Origin: Thermoplasmatales archaeon
Lineage (GTDB): Archaea > Thermoplasmatota > Penumbrarchaeia > Penumbrarchaeales > Penumbrarchaeaceae
Direction: 5' to 3'
NCBI GenBank assembly: GCA_030595715.1
Contig: JAUVCN010000014.1
Span: forward strand, 1 to 38,187
DNA length: 38,187 nucleotides
Under the pieces are notes generated by a model. The model saw only the letters and a list, made by a program, of their open reading frames with translations, made no database searches and was not told the origin of the DNA. Both the position numbers and the translations under genes were made by a program. This document shows positions 33,471 through 38,187 of this stretch, piece by piece. Position 1 is the stretch's first letter; each line of letters starts with the position of its first letter.

Positions 33471-34097
33471 TCATTTGGAAAGGTAAGAAAGGATATCGCT
33501 TGATATCTCATCTATGGAACGATTTCCATCAAAGTCCTTCAGTATCCCGACACCTTTGTATAATTCCACCAGGGGCTGAGTCTGGGACCTGTATACTTTC
33601 AGACGATTGAGCACGGTCTCTTCCCGGTCATCATCCCTCTGGTAGAGGGATCCGCCACACTGATCGCATGTCCCCTCTTTCTTCGGAGGATTGAGATCGA
33701 TATGGAAAGTGGCTCCACATTTGCACATCCTTCTTCCGGTTATCCGCCTGACAAGGGCTGACTCGTCCACCACTATGTTCACAACCTCATCCAGTGTAAC
33801 GATATCCTTCAAGGCCTCTGCCTGGGAGATGGACCTCGGGAATCCATCAAGGATGAAACCATCCTTGCAGTCATCCTCTTTTATCCTCTCTTCCAGCATT
33901 CCTATAACGATGCCATCCGGAACGAGAGCGCCCTTGTCCATGTACTCCCTGGCGGTCTTGCCGAGATCGGTCCCGGCCCTTACCTGGGCACGGAGAAGGT
34001 CCCCTGTTGATATCTGGGGAATATTAAACTTTTCAACGATATACCTCGCCTGGGTCCCTTTTCCTGCTCCCGGAGGGCCGAATAGTGCTATCTTCAT
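33471..34097 (-). CDS. adk: Adenylate kinase, zinc-LID type
   Basis: The 208-residue enzyme interconverts ATP plus AMP and 2 ADP. It has the P-loop GPPGAGKGT (7-15), STGDLLRA, DGFPRSISQA (84-93) and a long LID with four cysteines at 125, 127, 144 and 147 that should bind zinc. The first pair is C-x-C (MCKCG) rather than the usual C-x2-C, while the second (CDQC) is normal. ATG 34097 has GAGGT four bases upstream; the frame is open further up without signals. It lies first in a unit with panE, downstream of a strong terminator. Confidence 0.93.
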   Translation of the reverse strand: MKIALFGPPGAGKGTQARYIVEKFNIPQISTGDLLRAQVRAGTDLGKTAREYMDKGALVPDGIVIGMLEERIKEDDCKDGFILDGFPRSISQAEALKDIVTLDEVVNIVVDESALVRRITGRRMCKCGATFHIDLNPPKKEGTCDQCGGSLYQRDDDREETVLNRLKVYRSQTQPLVELYKGVGILKDFDGNRSIDEISSDILSYLSK

Positions 34098-34161
34098 GGT
34101 ACCTCGGATGTTCTGTGAATTTAAAAAAGTGATGGCTAGGTCATGTGGCTGATCTGTACAT

Positions 34162-34190
34162 AAAAAAAGGGAGGCCACGAAGGACCTCCC
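34162..34190 (-). terminator. Intrinsic-type terminator after the right-hand surface gene
   Basis: On the minus strand GGGAGG pairs with CCTCCC, extended by two base pairs past one bulged base, with a five-base loop. T7 follows directly. It begins 20 bases after the stop of the 1193-residue gene. A G/C stem with a U7 run is a textbook arrangement. Confidence 0.85.
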
Positions 34191-34210
34191 GAACTTTCAC
34201 CAGTATGCTC

Positions 34211-37200
34211 TCACTGCGGAGACTGGTATTCCGGCTGTGGCGCTGGTGCAGGTTCTACAGGAGCTACCTGTGGCTGAACCGGTGCGGGCTGTGGATCCAT
34301 CGGGGCCGGTTGTGGTTGAACCGGTGCGGGCTGTGGGTCCACGGTAGCCTCGGTCTGCTGAACCGCATGGGCCGCCTCATGGGCAGCAATATCTGCCTCC
34401 TGTGCAGGTGGCAGAGCAGTGCTCTGATCGACCTCCAGAGGAGCTGCAGGCGGTAGAGCAGGCCCTGATGCCGCAGCAAGTGCGGCTCCCTGTGTATAAG
34501 GCGCCATGTAGGCAGTGGTGGTGATCTGATCCCAGGAAACAGAGGGCATGATCCTTCTCATGTTCCTTACTGTCTTGATCCTCTTCACCTGCTTGTCCTT
34601 CTTGCTCTTGACGACCATCATCGTGACGATCACAACTATGATCAGAAGGACCACGATGCCCCAGAGCGGAAGCATTTCCTTTGCGAACGGACCGGTAGGC
34701 TCATCGTCTTCGGGGAGTTGGATGCCTCTCGGATGAACCCTTGGGTCCTGTGGATTTGTCAGGTTCTGTGCGAACCATCTCCCATCTCCGAACTCCTGTC
34801 CGTTGGTATAGCCGTCCCCATCTGAATCGATATTGGCATCCTTCACCAGATAATCCAGCTTGTAAAGTTTCTCGAACCAATCATACATGCCGTCAAGGTC
34901 CGAATCAGTTGGATCCCTCCTATCTATCACATCAGGGTCCTCTCCAGGGGGAATCCACTTCCCAACTGAAATGATGAAATGCTGCTGGACCTCATTGTTC
35001 ACTCTATCCTTAACGATCAATGTGATCGTGTATTCACCAACCTCAAGAGGTGTGATGACCCTGGCAACATCCCCGATGGACACCTGTTCATCCCCATTCG
35101 ATGAGGAGAATAGCCATTTGAAGGTGAGAAGGTCACCATCCTCATCGAAGGAGTCGCTTGCATCGAAGACAATATCCATGTTATCGAACAGAAGATCCCC
35201 GGATGAAGGTTCGGTGATAACGATCTCGGGATAGGTGTTGATCCTTATATTGAAAGGAACCGAATAGGAGATCGGATTCCCGGCAAGGTCCTTTGCCCTC
35301 ACCTGGATGAAGTTGTCATCCCCTCTCCTGAAGGTCTCCTTTATCCTCACTTCAACGGATCTTCCGCTGACACCATCCTTGTAGGCTTTCCAGGGGGTCC
35401 ATTTGGTCTGGCCCCTTGTCGTTAGTCTGTATTCGATGGTCTGTGCGTCAACACCGGCCTGAAGGTCCTCGACCATGATCCTGACCTCCTGATACGGATT
35501 GAGCTGATATTCATCCTCGGAGTGGGATACAAGTCTGTATCTTGGTGATTCCGCATCGACCCAAACATTGTAGGCATCGGAGATCACGTATGGATTACCC
35601 GCCATATCCTGCGACCTGAACCTGATCCAGTTCTCCTTGCCGTTCTTGAACCAACCGGCCACGACAACACGGAGTGAATCCGCGGATGCATAGGTATCGG
35701 GGATGTTCTGCCAGCTGCCGACCAGGCCGACCTCTCCAGTGGTGGAGAACTCGTATTCGATACTCAGTGGATCGACACCGGTCAACGTGTCATTGATGAA
35801 TATCGAACAGGTAGGTCTGAGCTGTGTGTTCCATATCCCCGTGTGTGGATAGAAACCTCCATAGGTCACACCTGTAAGATCAATGGTCACCTCGATGAAT
35901 ATCTCATTTCCCTGATTTCCAACAAGGTCCTCAGCCCAGAGATATACCCGATTGATCCCTTCGGGAAGGTTCTCGATGAGAGCGATGTTGTTCCCGGCGG
36001 ATTTTGGAATGGACTGTATATCGGATGGCCTTGCCTGAGCCTTGTTCCTGTTCACGGAATAGTGGTATACTGAAACACCGGATGACTGATCTATCGCATC
36101 CTCCCACTTGATGAAAACATCTCTGTCATCATCGTAGTTCTGAGGTTGATCGGTCTTGTCATCGGGCAATACCTGTAACTTGCTGGGAAGACCCGGACTG
36201 TCCGAATCTATCTGTACCACGAATCCGTTGGTGTAGAATATTTTGATCTTTGTATCATCCGATTCGTCCGATTCGGGGGTTACGTTCAGGAATATAAGTT
36301 TGTATTCCATTTCACCGTATATCGGATCGACGAATACATAGGTGTCAAGATCCGATGTTCCAGCTCCATGATAGATATTTCCTGGTATGTCCTTGATGCC
36401 GATCTGGATCGTATCCGGAGGTTGGATCGGAATGACGTCATCCGCATATGCCCTGGAAAGTCCGAAGAAGCGGATCGTATCCCCACCTCTTACCCAGTCA
36501 CCCTTGATCAGTTCACGTCCTCTGGAATCCTCTATGGTCAGATTACCAACGATCTTCAGGTGGGATACTACCCTGAACTGGTTCTCGAACAGGGCCGAGG
36601 ATCCTTTCACTCCGGACCCTGTCAGCTTGAAAAGTATCGTGGAATAGTCGATCCTCTGCCAGTTGAAGTTGAAATCAAAATGGAACTCGATGATCGCCTC
36701 ATTATCAGGATCGGTTGACACCGGTGTCGCTCTTGAGAAGTCCTCATTGAGGACGACCATACGAAGCGGATCTCCAATCTTTCGGAATGAATCCGTTTCG
36801 AAATCGTATTTCAGGACTATGTTCTCACCTGTGCCACCTGGTCCGATTATCATGTCAAGGGTTTCAAGTGAGTCCAATCCCTTCTCGGACCAGATGTCGA
36901 CCTTGGCAAAGTAGTCGGATGCTCCGGCGCCTGCCATTGCAGGATAGACATCCAGGTCTTCACCGTATCCTTCGGTCCACTGGACCTCACGGATCTCTGT
37001 CTTGAACTGCTTGAAGAGAACAGCCCTTTCCTCGGAGATCTTTGTAAAGTCCTGATATGCATAGGTGATGCCCACATCCCTCTCCTCATTACATATACCA
37101 ACTGTTGAGTAATAGTTGTAATCGAATGTGGCGTCCTTTATATTGACAAGTAAGTCACCGTTCTCATACATTATCAGCTGAGAGGTTGCGAATTGGTCAT

Positions 37201-37792
37201 TATAATAGGTATTCTCGAAATAGGGCACCTGCATATCGAGCCATGAGATCACGAAATATCCCATCCCCTCCTCGGTCACACCGGAATAAGTAAGACAATC
37301 CGATCCTGTCCTGCTTGCCGGCATGCCTCCGTAGGTCCACATTGCTGCAATACAACCCTTTGGAGTATATACGTAGGTATTCGGCAGCGGACCGCCGTAG
37401 TTACCGTAGGAATAACCGTAATCCGTCGGTCCAAAGCTTGCCATACCACTTGGCCAGATCAGGATCTTGTCATAGGCCTTCCCGTAGAAATTGAAAGTGA
37501 ACGGGAGGTCGATCGGGGATGTCGGTTGCCTGTAGTAAACATCATAGTACGAATAGTAATAGGTGAACTTGTCCACCACAGACGTTCCCGTACTCGATAT
37601 GTCAATCCAGTCATAGGTAACCTTGGGCGTGGGGTCCCTGTTATCGATCCAGGTATATCCCTCTTGGTCGGATGAAGCACTCTCTTCGGCATTGACGACA
37701 TCATCTCCGTTATCAACCAGAAGATTGAATGCCATCAATAGCATCAGGGAGGTCACAAATGCAGTCCATAATACAGAGATCCTTTTATTCAT
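34211..37792 (-). CDS. Large surface protein with nidogen-like, Ig/PKD and Ca-binding domains, membrane anchor, Pro-rich cytosolic tail
   Basis: The 1193-residue protein has a signal peptide (about 5-25) and a nidogen-like Tyr-rich beta domain (about 45-250, with LPFTFNFYGKAYDKILIWPS). Ig-like units follow (about 270-850), where repeats with AEDLVGNQGN, SQDMAGNPY and AKDLAGNPI are clear, then a PKD unit (about 858-944), Asp-rich calcium-binding repeats (about 958-1014, DSDGDGYTNGQEF) and one membrane helix (about 1041-1065). A Lys/Arg-rich stop-transfer segment leads to an 80-residue Pro/Ala/Gln-rich tail with a duplicated 14-residue unit. The tail should be cytosolic. It shares this plan with the 1053-residue protein at 19207 and probably works in the cell envelope. 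GAGGTGG lies four bases before the ATG. A related truncated gene lies upstream on the same strand. Confidence 0.92.
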   Translation of the reverse strand: MNKRISVLWTAFVTSLMLLMAFNLLVDNGDDVVNAEESASSDQEGYTWIDNRDPTPKVTYDWIDISSTGTSVVDKFTYYYSYYDVYYRQPTSPIDLPFTFNFYGKAYDKILIWPSGMASFGPTDYGYSYGNYGGPLPNTYVYTPKGCIAAMWTYGGMPASRTGSDCLTYSGVTEEGMGYFVISWLDMQVPYFENTYYNDQFATSQLIMYENGDLLVNIKDATFDYNYYSTVGICNEERDVGITYAYQDFTKISEERAVLFKQFKTEIREVQWTEGYGEDLDVYPAMAGAGASDYFAKVDIWSEKGLDSLETLDMIIGPGGTGENIVLKYDFETDSFRKIGDPLRMVVLNEDFSRATPVSTDPDNEAIIEFHFDFNFNWQRIDYSTILFKLTGSGVKGSSALFENQFRVVSHLKIVGNLTIEDSRGRELIKGDWVRGGDTIRFFGLSRAYADDVIPIQPPDTIQIGIKDIPGNIYHGAGTSDLDTYVFVDPIYGEMEYKLIFLNVTPESDESDDTKIKIFYTNGFVVQIDSDSPGLPSKLQVLPDDKTDQPQNYDDDRDVFIKWEDAIDQSSGVSVYHYSVNRNKAQARPSDIQSIPKSAGNNIALIENLPEGINRVYLWAEDLVGNQGNEIFIEVTIDLTGVTYGGFYPHTGIWNTQLRPTCSIFINDTLTGVDPLSIEYEFSTTGEVGLVGSWQNIPDTYASADSLRVVVAGWFKNGKENWIRFRSQDMAGNPYVISDAYNVWVDAESPRYRLVSHSEDEYQLNPYQEVRIMVEDLQAGVDAQTIEYRLTTRGQTKWTPWKAYKDGVSGRSVEVRIKETFRRGDDNFIQVRAKDLAGNPISYSVPFNIRINTYPEIVITEPSSGDLLFDNMDIVFDASDSFDEDGDLLTFKWLFSSSNGDEQVSIGDVARVITPLEVGEYTITLIVKDRVNNEVQQHFIISVGKWIPPGEDPDVIDRRDPTDSDLDGMYDWFEKLYKLDYLVKDANIDSDGDGYTNGQEFGDGRWFAQNLTNPQDPRVHPRGIQLPEDDEPTGPFAKEMLPLWGIVVLLIIVVIVTMMVVKSKKDKQVKRIKTVRNMRRIMPSVSWDQITTTAYMAPYTQGAALAAASGPALPPAAPLEVDQSTALPPAQEADIAAHEAAHAVQQTEATVDPQPAPVQPQPAPMDPQPAPVQPQVAPVEPAPAPQPEYQSPQ
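34269..34341. repeat. 42-base tandem repeat in the Pro-rich tail
   Basis: The sequence around TGAACCGGTGCGGGCTGTGG at 34275 recurs at 34317, 42 bases on. It encodes two copies of a 14-residue unit, DPQPAPVQPQ followed by PAPM or VAPV. Such repeats can change copy number by slippage, so tail length may vary between strains. Confidence 0.7.
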
Positions 37793-37808
37793 TCTACCAC
37801 CTCTATGA

Positions 37809-37826
37809 ATGGAAGGTTACTTCCAT
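37809..37826. other. Hairpin in the leader of the right-hand surface gene
   Basis: A perfect seven-base stem, ATGGAAG with CTTCCAT, encloses a four-base loop. It lies between the stop of the truncated upstream gene and the GAGGTGG site of the next gene. On the plus strand it is followed by T5; on the minus strand, where the genes run, it is not. It may be a leader structure or a processing site rather than a terminator. Confidence 0.4.
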
Positions 37827-37855
37827 TTTTATTCTGAAACTTTCGAATCATGATA

Positions 37856-38187
37856 TCATTCCTTCTTTTTGTTCAGAGCGTTACGGTATTCCACCTCGTC
37901 GGTCTCAAGATCGTGCTCCTCTTCACGCTCAAGGGAAAAGTTGCGATATTTGGAATACGCCAACAGAACGAGGATCACAACAAGCATTACGGCAACAAGA
38001 CCAAGAGCAAGGGTGATCGACTGATACTGTTCATTGGTATCGTCCGCAGACAGAAGATCGGGTCTCTCATCACCAATAGGATAAGGAGGATGGGACACGG
38101 ACCGGGTTGGATCCGTCCCATTCTGGAACTCCTGAAGATTGGTGAACTTGTCCTGATCGGCATCAATGAAACTGTCAGGCCGGAAAG
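37856..38187 (-). CDS. C-terminal end of a further surface protein, N-terminus off the window
   Basis: The frame is open from the right edge to TGA 37856, about 110 residues. It begins with a calcium-binding, thrombospondin-3-like unit (DADQDKFTNLQEFQNGTDPT), then a short linker, one membrane helix (within ITLALGLVAVMLVVILVLLAY) and a charged, acidic-basic cytosolic tail of about 35 residues ending NKKKE. It has the same C-terminal layout as the neighbouring surface proteins but a short tail. It lies 63 bases upstream of the 1193-residue gene on the same strand and may be cotranscribed with it. A GTG at 38098 is open but lies inside the domain, so it is not the true start. Confidence 0.85.
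   Translation of the reverse strand, partial: FRPDSFIDADQDKFTNLQEFQNGTDPTRSVSHPPYPIGDERPDLLSADDTNEQYQSITLALGLVAVMLVVILVLLAYSKYRNFSLEREEEHDLETDEVEYRNALNKKKE

Noticed and set aside
1-38187. CRISPR arrays, tRNA genes, insertion sequences or attachment sites
   Set aside because: No regularly spaced repeats, TTCGAATCC-type tRNA ends, transposase motifs or long terminal inverted repeats were seen.

Overview
The window looks like a chromosomal piece of an uncultured archaeon, most likely a Thermoplasmatota-type euryarchaeon; this assignment is an inference. The evidence is TATA-box promoters close to start codons, GGTGA-type ribosome sites (sometimes before TTG starts), an XPD-family helicase, a short archaeal UbiD decarboxylase, a dolichol-phosphate sugar transferase fused to a GtrA membrane domain, PhoU-TrkA_C proteins, and very long secreted surface proteins with one C-terminal membrane anchor. 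No tRNA, rRNA, CRISPR array, insertion sequence or phage gene was seen. Genes are tightly packed and no gene-free stretch exceeds 300 bases.

Left part (1-6.3 kb, minus strand). A large parallel beta-helix and Ig-like surface protein runs off the left edge. Next come a possible 34-residue membrane peptide, two overlapping PhoU-TrkA_C paralogues and a nitrilase-family amidohydrolase. From 6.4 to 16.9 kb (plus strand) lie a small coiled-coil protein with a hairpin terminator, an 84-residue two-helix membrane protein resembling the V-ATPase assembly factor VMA21, an RND/MMPL exporter and a 2115-residue surface protein. That protein ends in a membrane helix, a cytosolic zinc ribbon and a polyacidic tail.

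Middle (16.9-22.8 kb, minus strand). This holds a membrane-anchored NEW3/CARDB-like protein, the dolichol-phosphate sugar transferase, a 1053-residue surface protein with a long Pro-rich cytosolic tail, and a zinc-ribbon membrane protein in operon with it. From 22.9 to 27.3 kb come the UbiD decarboxylase (probably anhydromevalonate phosphate decarboxylase for isoprenoid synthesis), a lipoprotein, a MscS channel with an ectodomain, and a two-domain HTH regulator.

Right part (27.4-38.2 kb). A complete class III uptake ABC operon (binding lipoprotein, FecCD/BtuC permease, ATPase) is followed by an XPD-like helicase carrying an extra N-terminal zinc ribbon. On the minus strand lie adenylate kinase with ketopantoate reductase, then two more surface proteins, the last cut by the right edge.

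The theme is the cell envelope. Five very large or truncated surface proteins share a plan: signal peptide, repeats or Ig-like domains, often Ca-binding DxDxDG repeats, a membrane anchor and a distinct cytosolic tail. They sit with lipid-linked glycosylation, exporter, channel and uptake genes, among ordinary housekeeping genes. The best leads for something undescribed are the tail-bearing surface proteins, the VMA21-like protein, the zinc-ribbon-XPD fusion and the PhoU-TrkA_C pair without its usual transporter.
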